Notes under the pieces: generated by a model
What the model saw: the letters and a program-made list of their open reading frames with translations, nothing else
Told to the model about the DNA's origin: nothing
Databases searched by the model: none
Shown here: positions 8,783 through 16,794 of the stretch, in pieces
Layout: every line of letters starts with the position of its first letter
Numbering within the stretch: the first letter of the stretch is position 1
NCBI GenBank assembly: GCA_021163805.1
Contig: JAGGTL010000061.1
Span: 1 to 24,781, forward strand
Direction of reading: 5' to 3'
DNA from: Candidatus Aenigmatarchaeota archaeon
Lineage (GTDB): Archaea > Aenigmatarchaeota > Aenigmatarchaeia > QMZS01
DNA length: 24,781 bases
Translations under genes and position numbers: made by a program

Positions 8783-9298
8783 TCATTTACCAAATATTCT
8801 TTTTACTAAAATTGAACCGCAGGCATTTTTTATTAAAGTATATTGTTCAAATTCGTTTTTGCCGGCAAAATAAGAATTTTTATTTGCCCACATTTTTCTT
8901 AATTTTTCTATTCCGGAAGTTCTGCAAGTTGGATTGAGATAATTCACCAATTCTATATCTTTTTCTGACAGTTTTGGATTGGTCCATGGATTTTGGGGCG
9001 GTTCTTCCAAATCTTTAACGCAATTGGAATACCATCTTGAACATTCAAATTCGACTTCACCATGAACAAAAAGACTCTGTACTTCGTTCGCAAAACTTTC
9101 GCAGGTTTTTATCATTTTTTTTGCACTTTTTTCTGTAAATTTTTCTGCACCCCACACCAGCGGATTGTTCATTTTTTCATATAATCCTCCTTTGCCGGAG
9201 GCTATCTGAACCATGCCAAATCCGAAAGCTATTACAAACAACAAAAGCACAACAAAAACCACGAGCAAAACTGCATTTCTTCCTTCAACTCCTTTCAT
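8783..9298 (-). CDS. Membrane-anchored protein, 171 aa, MKG start
   Basis: MKGVEGRNAVLL leads into a hydrophobic helix (about 8-32), with Glu two residues after the Gly. The ectodomain (35-171) is mostly helical and charged, with five cysteines, and shows no domain that I recognise. Its ATG overlaps the stop codon of the 90-aa gene (ATGA), so translation is probably coupled. It ends about 55 bp before the ATG of the 162-aa gene; a TTG-started frame would narrow that gap to 9 bp. Probably a minor component of whatever assembly this run encodes. Confidence 0.8.
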   Translation of the reverse strand: MKGVEGRNAVLLVVFVVLLLFVIAFGFGMVQIASGKGGLYEKMNNPLVWGAEKFTEKSAKKMIKTCESFANEVQSLFVHGEVEFECSRWYSNCVKDLEEPPQNPWTNPKLSEKDIELVNYLNPTCRTSGIEKLRKMWANKNSYFAGKNEFEQYTLIKNACGSILVKRIFGK

Positions 9299-9567
9299 TC
9301 TTCACATCTCAACATTAAAGCTCCAATATTTTTACATTTGGAGATACATTCACTTACCGTAGAACAATCAAGTTTCGACAGGATATCTAAAGGAACTGGT
9401 TCCCGGCAATTCCACATTTCGCATTTAGACCTTAGTTCGGTTTTATTTTCGAAGGGGTTTATTAATTTTCCCTGAGCACCAATAATTAAAAAACCAATTA
9501 CTATCGCAAGCATAATCATCAAAGTCAGAATTCCAAACAATATTTTGTTTTGCAATCCTTTAATCAT
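9295..9567 (-). CDS. Small membrane-anchored cysteine protein, 90 aa, MIKG start
   Basis: Starts MIKGLQNKILFG, with a KG junction followed by a hydrophobic helix to about residue 32. The short exposed tail has five cysteines in two groups, CEMWNC and CSTVSECISKC, the latter including a CX3C spacing seen repeatedly in this run. Its stop overlaps the start of the 171-aa gene (ATGA). It begins 57 bp after the stop of the 54-aa mini gene, one of the larger gaps in the run; that gap is AT-rich and may hold an internal promoter, but I cannot show one. Confidence 0.75.
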   Translation of the reverse strand: MIKGLQNKILFGILTLMIMLAIVIGFLIIGAQGKLINPFENKTELRSKCEMWNCREPVPLDILSKLDCSTVSECISKCKNIGALMLRCEE

Positions 9568-9624
9568 AATAATGAATACAATATTATATTAATGAAAAAA
9601 TGAGAAAAAACTAATTTTTTTGAA

Positions 9625-9789
9625 TTAATGAATAATTCCGATTAAGGGACTTAATAAATTTCTGATTGTTTCTACAGCAAAATTTGTAAATGGAATAATT
9701 CCCCCGCCAAAAATAATCAATGCTATTACAATGAGGATAAATAGGCCAATTATTTCAATAAGGGGCAAAATATGCAACTCTCCTATCAT
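9625..9789 (-). CDS. Mini membrane protein, 54 aa
   Basis: The frame extends upstream to 9825, but I choose the ATG at 9789 because it lies one base after the stop of the vWA gene and gives MIGELHILPLIEIIGLF at the N-terminus. The protein has one long hydrophobic helix (about 8-33, ending IIFGGGIIP) and then an amphipathic segment, FAVETIRNLLSPLIGIIH. That helix-plus-amphipathic-tail design is shared with the 50- and 52-aa proteins of the run. No known family. Confidence 0.65.
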   Translation of the reverse strand: MIGELHILPLIEIIGLFILIVIALIIFGGGIIPFTNFAVETIRNLLSPLIGIIH

Positions 9790-9790
9790 A

Positions 9791-12205
9791 TTAATATAAT
9801 TTCTTAATTTCGTTAATAAGATCATTCATTTCAAATGATTTATTAAATTTCGGCGTGCAGATTTTTTCCCAATTTCCTTTACAGGGATAGCTCCAATCAG
9901 CACCAGAAAAATCCCAATCAACAATATAAATTAAATTGGACCAAACCTCCTCGTAAACATTTTTCCAGACGTAAGGATTTTCTAATGGAAGGATGTTTTC
10001 TTTTTTGGTTAAATTCACAAATTTGTCGTAACCAGTCTCAAATTCTCCCTCTCTTATAATTGAACTGGTGATAATTTTCATAACTTCATTTGGATCCGAA
10101 GTATCAAATTTGGTTGCATTTCCTCCAGTTGGTTTAGAGATATTTCTAAATAGATTTTTCAATCCTTCTGCTATACCAATGCCCCATAAACCAAATATTG
10201 TTACATTATTATCTATTGCTGCCTGCGCGGCTTTTTTTACATAATATATATCTTCATCTGTATCCCAAGGATCATCGCAGCGAGGATTTGAACGGGAACA
10301 GGTTCCACCGCAATAAGGACCTTCATCGCCAATAACAAACAAAATTTTAGATAAAATATCTTTTCTCCATGGATGATTTTTTACAACCCACTCTGCTCCG
10401 GGACCCCAAGATTCTGTATTGCAATTACCTTCGGTACAGTCAATTGTTATCCCCAAATCCTTTCTTATATCTGAACAATTCAATATTTTGTACCTGCAAT
10501 TTGGCTCATTACATGTTGATGCACAGTTTGTTTTGCAACTGCCGGCCTTTCCGTTTTCACCCAGAGCGTAGATAGTTACATTAACTTTATAATCTTTTTT
10601 TTCAACAGTTGAGATAATATATTCTATGATACTGCATAAAGTGCTCCACTCATCCGAATTGGGTTGACACATGCTTCCGCTCGTATCAATAACAAAAGTT
10701 AGATCAACATTTTTTTTGAAATCAATATAATCTGGTTTTCCATATTGTCTCGCAGCCCAGTCACAACCTTCCTGACATTTCGTAATTTTTGTTCCATTTC
10801 CATAATAACCATCTCTTGAATTGCAGAAAGTTTTACACAAAATAAAAGGATCATCAAATTCTGCATTTGTTCTGGTTGTTGTAGAGCAATTGCATCTTTC
10901 ATCGCATTCGCTCTCATCTTTGCATTTATTGCCTTCTCCTCTACATTCTATATCTGCATATTCGCAAACTTCATCACAACATTGATGATAACAATCGTAT
11001 TTATTGTAATTATAACAACTTATGCCCGGATGTGGTTCTTTCGTTGTCAAATTTGCTACTGCCCAAGCAATGCCTCTATAATTTGGATCAGTCAGAGTTA
11101 CATCTCCTATTTTAAAGACCGCATATTCTCCGATTTTTGTGTGAAAGGTCGAATTTTCTATTTCAAGGAATTTTTCACATCCTCGTTTTTGGTCATCATT
11201 TGTCAATCCCTCCTCACAGAAAAGATAATTTACCAAAGCAAATTTTTTATTTTCAAAAATTCCGCCACAATAATAACAATTACATTTAGTTTCGCAATCC
11301 TTGACATTTTGAGTTTTAATAAAGCAATCTCTATAACAATTCATATTATTTCCTTCTTTACAACCAATTTTGCAATCATCAGAATTTGTTCCATCAAACT
11401 CTTTACTTTTGCAATAATTTTTGCAAATTTCCAAAGAATTTTCATCATAATATCTCTGGTCTGTATAACAATCGCATTTCACCCTGCAATCATTTTCCGA
11501 ATTGCCATTAGTTTCGCAACTATGGTAGCAATTCCAATTATTTCCTATATAGCAACTTCTTTCTTTTCCGGCAATATTTGAAATTCTTCCTTCTCTGTTA
11601 TATAGAGCGGCGGTGACTTTTTCAACAATTTTTTTACCGCCCGTTTTTATTCCTCCATAAATTGAAAGATGCACGGGTTTTGATTTATCTACAACAATAA
11701 CAGAAGGTTGCCCTCTTATTTCTCTAAAACTCTTTTTTTTCAGATTCGTCCCTATATCCGATGGATAATTTGTTCCAAAATCAATACTTCTTCTTTCTGT
11801 AAGAATGCCTTCCCAACCTGGCGCGTCTTCCTCCAAACAAAGACAACTTTTTCCCAAACAATTATGGCAATATCCATTTAATTTGATTCCATATTGCATT
11901 CTGTTTTTAATTTCATTCCATTCATCGTAATCAATATATTTGTTATCTCCTATTTTCAGACAGTTCTCTTTTAAATCATCATTATTTGAAATTTCATTAT
12001 AAGTTATACCATCTAACTCTGGAGGAATAAAACAACCCAAAGAAATCCTGTCAGAAACAATAATATCCGTTCTTTCTCCTATATTTTCTAAGATTGGAAT
12101 TTGTTGGGCTTCTGAAAATAACTTAAATATGACAAATCCTCCTACAGTTAAAATTATAAAAGCAATAATTATACTCAGCAGAATCTTAAATTTTATTTTT
12201 ATCAT
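9791..12205 (-). CDS. Membrane-anchored von Willebrand A domain protein with twin-CX3C repeats, 804 aa
   Basis: An N-terminal basic patch and a hydrophobic helix (about 7-30) anchor a large ectodomain. Residues 218-313 and 397-481 contain five units in which two CX3C motifs are separated by 9-25 residues. Three are followed by xC (starting at 226, 290 and 405) and two are plain (261-282 and 457-481). Residues about 499-715 form a vWA domain: DLTFVIDTSGSM carries the MIDAS motif DxSxS (Asp507, Ser509, Ser511), and VIGDEGP near 625-629 gives the later metal-site Asp. vWA domains bind protein ligands through a divalent metal, so adhesion or partner capture at the cell surface is likely. The vWA domain itself has cysteine-rich inserts (557-595, 632-643). 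Its start overlaps the stop of the 52-aa gene (ATGA). Confidence 0.92.
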   Translation of the reverse strand: MIKIKFKILLSIIIAFIILTVGGFVIFKLFSEAQQIPILENIGERTDIIVSDRISLGCFIPPELDGITYNEISNNDDLKENCLKIGDNKYIDYDEWNEIKNRMQYGIKLNGYCHNCLGKSCLCLEEDAPGWEGILTERRSIDFGTNYPSDIGTNLKKKSFREIRGQPSVIVVDKSKPVHLSIYGGIKTGGKKIVEKVTAALYNREGRISNIAGKERSCYIGNNWNCYHSCETNGNSENDCRVKCDCYTDQRYYDENSLEICKNYCKSKEFDGTNSDDCKIGCKEGNNMNCYRDCFIKTQNVKDCETKCNCYYCGGIFENKKFALVNYLFCEEGLTNDDQKRGCEKFLEIENSTFHTKIGEYAVFKIGDVTLTDPNYRGIAWAVANLTTKEPHPGISCYNYNKYDCYHQCCDEVCEYADIECRGEGNKCKDESECDERCNCSTTTRTNAEFDDPFILCKTFCNSRDGYYGNGTKITKCQEGCDWAARQYGKPDYIDFKKNVDLTFVIDTSGSMCQPNSDEWSTLCSIIEYIISTVEKKDYKVNVTIYALGENGKAGSCKTNCASTCNEPNCRYKILNCSDIRKDLGITIDCTEGNCNTESWGPGAEWVVKNHPWRKDILSKILFVIGDEGPYCGGTCSRSNPRCDDPWDTDEDIYYVKKAAQAAIDNNVTIFGLWGIGIAEGLKNLFRNISKPTGGNATKFDTSDPNEVMKIITSSIIREGEFETGYDKFVNLTKKENILPLENPYVWKNVYEEVWSNLIYIVDWDFSGADWSYPCKGNWEKICTPKFNKSFEMNDLINEIKKLY

Positions 12206-12360
12206 ATTACTGCTGGAAGAATATTCTTTATAGAATGATAGATAATTGAAAAGAGATTTGAAAGAATATCTATAGAAAGTTGGGATTTTACCATAAGGAG
12301 AATTATTAAAATACCTGTTATGAGAATTAAAATAATTGAAGCAATTGTTCTGGGTCCCAT
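12202..12360 (-). CDS. Mini membrane protein, 52 aa
   Basis: The frame is open up to 12573, but the part above 12363 is the shadow of the 538-aa gene. The ATG at 12360, two bases past that gene's stop, gives MGPRTIASIILILITGILII and then a tail SIDILSNLFSIIYHSIKNIL. It has one hydrophobic helix and one amphipathic helix. Its stop overlaps the start of the vWA gene as ATGA, so the two are probably translated together, which argues that this is a real gene. Function unknown. Confidence 0.65.
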   Translation of the reverse strand: MGPRTIASIILILITGILIILLMVKSQLSIDILSNLFSIIYHSIKNILPAVI

Positions 12361-12362
12361 TA

Positions 12363-13979
12363 TTAAATATTGGAATAAAAAAATTTGAATTTCAATGTTA
12401 TTGGTGATATAAATATTGGTTCGGGAAAAATTATATTTCCTCCTTCTGTCAGAGTTTTGGTGGTGTGATAAATCATATAAGTTGCCCAGACCAGAGCTGT
12501 TTCTCTGTAAGTCTTGTAAACTATTTCCGGATTTCTGAATAAGTATAGACTCCAACCTCCCTTTGGAGTCCAACCGGGACCGACATAAATTGGTATGCTT
12601 GGCGTCATCTTTTTAAAACTACCGGAGGGAATAATTCCTTGCAGATATACAGGCACCGGAATTCCCGGCAGTTCTTTTCCATTTAATTTACAAAAAGCAT
12701 AAGGATTATAAAGGAAATAATTTCCATTGGAATTTTTACAAAACCACGTTGATTTTTTATTTAAATCTTTATATTTCAATTGAATAAAATTATTTGCGGA
12801 TTGGCATTCATCCCAGTCAATCATTTTGTTATTAAAAGATTTAACTCTGGAGGGCAACAAAGGAATTTGACTTTTATCCAGTCTGACTATTGCCCGGCAG
12901 GGATAAATCAGAAGGTTTTTCACGGGATTGGGATTTATTTCGTCATTGAAACTTTCCCTTATTTTTGAAAAATTTTTGAAAATAAAGTCCCTGTTTTTCA
13001 GATAATCCAAATAATAAACAATTTGAAAGGATATTGGATCAATTTTCTCTTCTTTCCTTTTTTGTACGCCATTTTCGCTTAAATTTACTATAAAAATCGG
13101 TTTTATAATTACGAAAGTCGGACAACATTTTTTGGCAACATCAAAAACAAAGGAGCAGGAGTATATATTCGAATCTTTTCTACAAATACCTCTTCTTTTC
13201 AGATCTCCCAAACTCGTTGTATTTTTATTAATTCCAATTATTTTTAGATAATTATTTGGTTTATAATCGAGGTCTGTTAAATAGTTTAGATTTAAATATA
13301 TATTGTCTTCTGCTTTATCTTTATCAAAAATTTTATGTTTTGAACTGTAATATTTTTTGAGTTCTTTCACATCAATTGTGAGAGTAAAATTTATTGTGCC
13401 AAAAGGTTTTTTTGGATCCAGATGATAAAAGTTTTCTAAACCAATTGTTTTAAATTTTGCGGGAGTTTCAGAAACCGGAGAACCAAAATCGTCGGTTATT
13501 AAAGGGTAAAATGCAATAATGGGAGAAACTGGTTTTTTTACCGTAAATATATAAGTTAATGTAATCGGATTTTTAAATGAAGTTAGAAAGTTTGAAGGCA
13601 GTGTTGCAAGAAATAATGCAGATACCAGAATATCAGAATATTCAAAATTTTTAGTTGAAGGAAATCCTATGACTTCTTTAATATAAACACTATTTGTCGG
13701 AAAAATAAAATCTGTTGGTCTGGTACTGCTCTCATTAAAAACTTTTTTAAAATTTACAGAATTTCCATTTAAACTGAGTTCTTTTCCGAACCAGACGACC
13801 GGAGGCAAAACAAAAATTTTTGTATCTGCAGATTCAAGAGAGATTTCAACACCTCCGGGAAGATTCATAAAGGTTGTCGGTTTCTGTTCAGAAATAAGAG
13901 CCGCTATTAAACTCAATACAACAACCAGACCGATAAGAACAACCAAAATTTCCAAAATAAATTTATTAAATCCCTTCAT
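12363..13979 (-). CDS. Membrane-anchored surface protein, 538 aa, MKG start
   Basis: Starts MKGFNKFILEILVVLIGLVV, with a KG junction, Glu10 and a helix to about residue 29. The ectodomain is rich in Pro, Phe and Ile and looks largely beta. Its few cysteines are between about 265 and 435 and include the pair CC in KKCCPTF. It has NxS/T sequons and no domain I recognise. It is less cysteine-dense than the other big proteins of the run. Its ATG overlaps the stop of the preceding small gene (ATGA) and its stop is two bases before the 52-aa gene. Confidence 0.82.
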   Translation of the reverse strand: MKGFNKFILEILVVLIGLVVVLSLIAALISEQKPTTFMNLPGGVEISLESADTKIFVLPPVVWFGKELSLNGNSVNFKKVFNESSTRPTDFIFPTNSVYIKEVIGFPSTKNFEYSDILVSALFLATLPSNFLTSFKNPITLTYIFTVKKPVSPIIAFYPLITDDFGSPVSETPAKFKTIGLENFYHLDPKKPFGTINFTLTIDVKELKKYYSSKHKIFDKDKAEDNIYLNLNYLTDLDYKPNNYLKIIGINKNTTSLGDLKRRGICRKDSNIYSCSFVFDVAKKCCPTFVIIKPIFIVNLSENGVQKRKEEKIDPISFQIVYYLDYLKNRDFIFKNFSKIRESFNDEINPNPVKNLLIYPCRAIVRLDKSQIPLLPSRVKSFNNKMIDWDECQSANNFIQLKYKDLNKKSTWFCKNSNGNYFLYNPYAFCKLNGKELPGIPVPVYLQGIIPSGSFKKMTPSIPIYVGPGWTPKGGWSLYLFRNPEIVYKTYRETALVWATYMIYHTTKTLTEGGNIIFPEPIFISPITLKFKFFYSNI

Positions 13980-14089
13980 AATGGAGAAGGAATGGCATTG
14001 TAAATTCTTGTAAAAATTACAACCAATATTATAAAAACCATAAATAATATGATAATGGTCGCCACCATATTAATTGTTATTCCTTTCAT
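13976..14089 (-). CDS. Mini membrane protein, 37 aa (or 71 aa), MKG start
   Basis: From the ATG at 14089 the product is a 37-aa protein starting MKGITINMVATIIILF and ending NAIPSPL, little more than one helix behind a KG junction. An in-frame upstream ATG at 14191 would make 71 aa and overlaps the stop of the 32-aa gene as ATGA. That longer form would place 34 residues before the MKG. I prefer the short form because MKG plus helix is the N-terminus of most proteins in this run, but the tight overlap favours the long one. The stop overlaps the start of the 538-aa gene. Confidence 0.6.
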   Translation of the reverse strand: MKGITINMVATIIILFMVFIILVVIFTRIYNAIPSPL

Positions 14090-14187
14090 ACCGAATTTTT
14101 CTTTTTTAGTTGAAGTTTTTGGAGCGAAGCGATAAAAAAGACCGCCCAAGTTAAAGATGCTCCATTTTATCATAAAAAATAATGTTT

Positions 14188-14286
14188 TCATGCTGAAAAA
14201 ATTGAATGAGCAACGGAGAAAACAAGAATAAGAAACAGAAAAGCTATAATTACCCAAAATATAATCATGGAAATGCCTTTTCTCAT
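14188..14286 (-). CDS. Mini membrane protein, 32 aa, MRKG start
   Basis: A complete 33-codon frame, found by hand: MRKGISMIIFWVIIAFLFLI and then a short tail HSIFSA. It is one helix with an RKG junction. It starts one base after the stop of the 46-aa gene, and its stop TGA overlaps an ATG of the next frame. A hydrophobic frame this short could arise by chance, so support comes from spacing and the shared N-terminal pattern. Confidence 0.5.
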   Translation of the reverse strand: MRKGISMIIFWVIIAFLFLILVFSVAHSIFSA

Positions 14287-14287
14287 A

Positions 14288-14428
14288 TTAAGGAATAAAA
14301 CCAAACAGTGCTTTTAAAATATTTAAAGAAAATTTTTTTCCCCACATGGCCAGTGCAACAAAAATAATGAGCACTACAAAAAATATTAAAATCCAGAATA
14401 ATATGTTCATAGCTAAACCTTTATCCAT
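14288..14428 (-). CDS. Mini membrane protein, 46 aa, MDKG start (first gene of the surface run)
   Basis: A complete 47-codon frame, found by hand: MDKGLAMNILFWILIFFVVL and then a tail WGKKFSLNILKALFGFIP. Again a KG junction, one hydrophobic helix and an amphipathic tail. It is the first gene after cdc48, separated by 56 bp that contain a T-run on the transcribed strand and a TATA-like block, so it probably opens the surface-protein transcript. Confidence 0.6.
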   Translation of the reverse strand: MDKGLAMNILFWILIFFVVLIIFVALAMWGKKFSLNILKALFGFIP

Positions 14429-14484
14429 AAATTATAATAATATCAAAAAAGAATATCTAAAGATTTGTTCAATAGAGAAAAAAA
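14429..14484 (-). promoter_or_regulatory. Spacer with T-run terminator signal and TATA-like block
   Basis: Reading on the minus strand, directly after the cdc48 stop there is a run of seven T (plus-strand A-run 14478-14484), the usual archaeal intrinsic termination signal. It is followed by TTTAGATAT at about 14450-14460, roughly 28 nt before the ATG of the 46-aa gene. This would separate the cdc48 transcript from the surface-protein transcript. Read-through is equally possible. Confidence 0.4.
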
Positions 14485-16773
14485 CTAACTCATATAATCT
14501 GGTATTTCTGTTTTTTTTTCTTTATTGGTTATTGGATTATTTAAAGATTTCTCAAATTTTTCATAACTTTTTGCTACAACTTCTGGAATTGATGGTCTAA
14601 TTTTCTTTAAAACTTCTTCAAAGTGTTTTTTATCTACTTTATCAATTTTTTTATCTTTTAAGCTCTCTCTCAATGCGAGCATTGATGCTTCTCTACATAA
14701 AGCTTCTAAATCTGCTCCCGAGAAATTTTTTGTTTTTTTTGCCAATTCTGACAAATTTACATTTTTATTTAAAGGAACATTTCTCAAATGAATTTTCAAA
14801 ATTTCTCTTCTGCTTTTTTCATCCGGCAGAGGAACTAGAATATGCCTGTCAAATCTTCCCGGGCGAAGAAGGGAATAATCAACCATATCAGGCCTGTTCG
14901 TTGCAGCTATTACCACCACATTTTTAAGTTCTTCTATTCCGCTCAATTCTGTAAGCAATTGCGAAACCAAAGTATCTACAACCTGTGTTGTACTCGTCCC
15001 TCTCGTACGAGTCATTGCATCAATTTCGTCAAAGAAAATTATTGAAGGCGCTGCTTGCTTTGCTCTTCTGAAAATTTCTCTCAGTTTCCTTTCACTTTCG
15101 CCAACCCATTTGCTAAGTAATTCTGGTCCCTTTACAGAAATAAAATTTGCACCGCTCTCATTGGCAACAGCCTTCGCCAGCAAAGTTTTTCCCGTTCCCG
15201 GAGGTCCATAAAGCAAAATGCCTTTTGGAGGAGTTACATGAAAAAGTTCAAATTTTTCTGGATATTTTAGAGGCCATTCTACCATCTCTTTTAATTTTTG
15301 CTTGATTTCCTCCAATCCGCCAATATCTTCCCACTTGACATTTGGAATTTCAACTAAAACTTCTCTCATCGCACTTGGCTCAACTTTTTGCATCGCATAA
15401 TCAAAATCTTCTTTTGTTACGGTTAATTTTTCTATTACTTCTCTCGGCAGCTCTTTATCTTTCAAACTTGAAAGATCGGGCAAAATTCTTCTTAAAGTAT
15501 GCATTGCGGCTTCTTTACATAAAGCCTCCAAATCGGCACCAACAAATCCATAGGTTTTTTCGGCCAATTTTTTCAAATTAACATCTTTTGCCAAAGGCAT
15601 ATTTCTGGAATGAATTTGTAAAATTTCAAGTCTTCCTTCTTGATTGGGTACGCCAATTTCAATTTCTCTATCAAATCTTCCGGGTCTTCTTAATGCGGGA
15701 TCTAAAGAATCCGGTCTGTTCGTTGCTCCTATAACTATTACTTTACCTCTTCCTTTCAGTCCGTCCATCATCGTAAGTAATTGAGAAACAACTCTTCTTT
15801 CAACTTCACCTGTAACTTCTTCTCTTTTTGGAGCAATTGCATCTATTTCATCTATGAAAATAATTGCCGGAGTATTTTTTTCGGCATCTTCAAAGATTTT
15901 TCTTAAGTTTTCTTCAGATTGACCATACCATTTCGACATGATTTCCGGTCCATTTATGGAATAAAAATTTGCACCACTCTCATTGGCAACAGCCTTCGCC
16001 AGCAAAGTTTTTCCCGTTCCAGGAGGTCCATGCAATAAAACGCCTTTTGGAGGTTTTACTCCAAGCCTCTGGAAAAGTTCCGGATGTCTGATGGGTAATT
16101 CAATAATTTCTCTTACTGAATCTATCTCTCTCTTTAAACCGCCAATATCTTCGTAAGTTACTTCAGGAACTCTTTCCTCCTCTTTAACTTCAACCGCTTT
16201 TGACAAAACTTCTATTTCTGTTTCTTCGCCTATATATCCCCCCTCTTTTGGTGAAATATCCACAACAATAAATTTTATATTTCCAAAAGGGGTAAAAAAT
16301 TTGGTTTGATCTTCAAAAAAACTCTCAAAAAAATCTCCAAAAAAATCAACATCTCTTCTTCTCACGACGGGTGTTGGAACGAAAATATCTCCCTTTGCAA
16401 AGGGTCTTTTAAATAAGTTTTGCAGCATATATTCCGGATTTGTGTGTATCATAACTCCTTCCTGAGCTGGGGCAATAACAATTCTATTCGCTTCTTTTAA
16501 ATCGGCTTTTCTAACTTTTACTTTTTCACCAACGCCAGTTTTACAATTCCTTCTCGCTATACCATCCATTCTTATAATATCAAGACCTATGTCATTTGGA
16601 TAAGACCTGATGGCAATAAGATAGGTTTTTCTTTTTCCTTCTACCTGTATATAATTACCTTCTCTAACTCCTATTTTACTCATAAAATTGGAACTTAATC
16701 TCGCCAGACCTCTTCCATAATCCTGTCTGTTTGCAGATAAATCCCCCACAGTAAGTTCAATTTCTTCTTGCAT
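14485..16773 (-). CDS. cdc48: Cdc48/VAT-type two-ring AAA+ ATPase
   Basis: A 762-residue hexameric unfoldase that extracts and unfolds proteins in the cytoplasm, often feeding the proteasome. The N-domain (about 1-200) is followed by D1 with Walker A GPPGTGKT (249-256), Walker B IIFIDE (304-309) and SRH ATNRPDSLDPALRRPGRFDR, then D2 with a second GPPGTGKT (523-530), IIFFDE (578-583) and ATNRPDMVDYSLLRPGRFDR. Both rings look catalytically intact. The N-domain has a Phe- and acid-rich segment at 144-163 (FFGDFFESFFEDQTKFFTPF) that is absent from VAT as I remember it. The C-terminus is DYMS, so the penultimate-Tyr HbYX proteasome-docking motif is missing. A TATA box sits 28 nt upstream. Whether the surface-protein genes next to it share its transcript is open. 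Confidence 0.97.
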   Translation of the reverse strand: MQEEIELTVGDLSANRQDYGRGLARLSSNFMSKIGVREGNYIQVEGKRKTYLIAIRSYPNDIGLDIIRMDGIARRNCKTGVGEKVKVRKADLKEANRIVIAPAQEGVMIHTNPEYMLQNLFKRPFAKGDIFVPTPVVRRRDVDFFGDFFESFFEDQTKFFTPFGNIKFIVVDISPKEGGYIGEETEIEVLSKAVEVKEEERVPEVTYEDIGGLKREIDSVREIIELPIRHPELFQRLGVKPPKGVLLHGPPGTGKTLLAKAVANESGANFYSINGPEIMSKWYGQSEENLRKIFEDAEKNTPAIIFIDEIDAIAPKREEVTGEVERRVVSQLLTMMDGLKGRGKVIVIGATNRPDSLDPALRRPGRFDREIEIGVPNQEGRLEILQIHSRNMPLAKDVNLKKLAEKTYGFVGADLEALCKEAAMHTLRRILPDLSSLKDKELPREVIEKLTVTKEDFDYAMQKVEPSAMREVLVEIPNVKWEDIGGLEEIKQKLKEMVEWPLKYPEKFELFHVTPPKGILLYGPPGTGKTLLAKAVANESGANFISVKGPELLSKWVGESERKLREIFRRAKQAAPSIIFFDEIDAMTRTRGTSTTQVVDTLVSQLLTELSGIEELKNVVVIAATNRPDMVDYSLLRPGRFDRHILVPLPDEKSRREILKIHLRNVPLNKNVNLSELAKKTKNFSGADLEALCREASMLALRESLKDKKIDKVDKKHFEEVLKKIRPSIPEVVAKSYEKFEKSLNNPITNKEKKTEIPDYMS

Positions 16774-16794
16774 CTTGCATAATATAGAAGTTAA

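Noticed and set aside
10760..11555. Homology of the twin-CX3C units to mitochondrial small Tim chaperones
   Set aside because: Only the cysteine spacing agrees; flanking residues, location and context differ, so convergence is more likely.
10982..11581. A 199-codon plus-strand open frame opposite the vWA gene
   Set aside because: It is the complement of a Cys-, Asn- and Lys-rich coding region, gives a low-complexity Ile/Phe/Thr protein, and has no promoter or neighbours on that strand.
12361..12573. Upstream extension of the 52-aa mini gene to 12573
   Set aside because: This part lies entirely inside the 538-aa gene in another frame; the ATG at 12360 directly follows that gene's stop.
3217..14428. 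Calling the run an archaellum or type IV pilus operon
   Set aside because: No motor ATPase, platform protein, prepilin peptidase or major pilin is present; only the anchors look prepilin-like.
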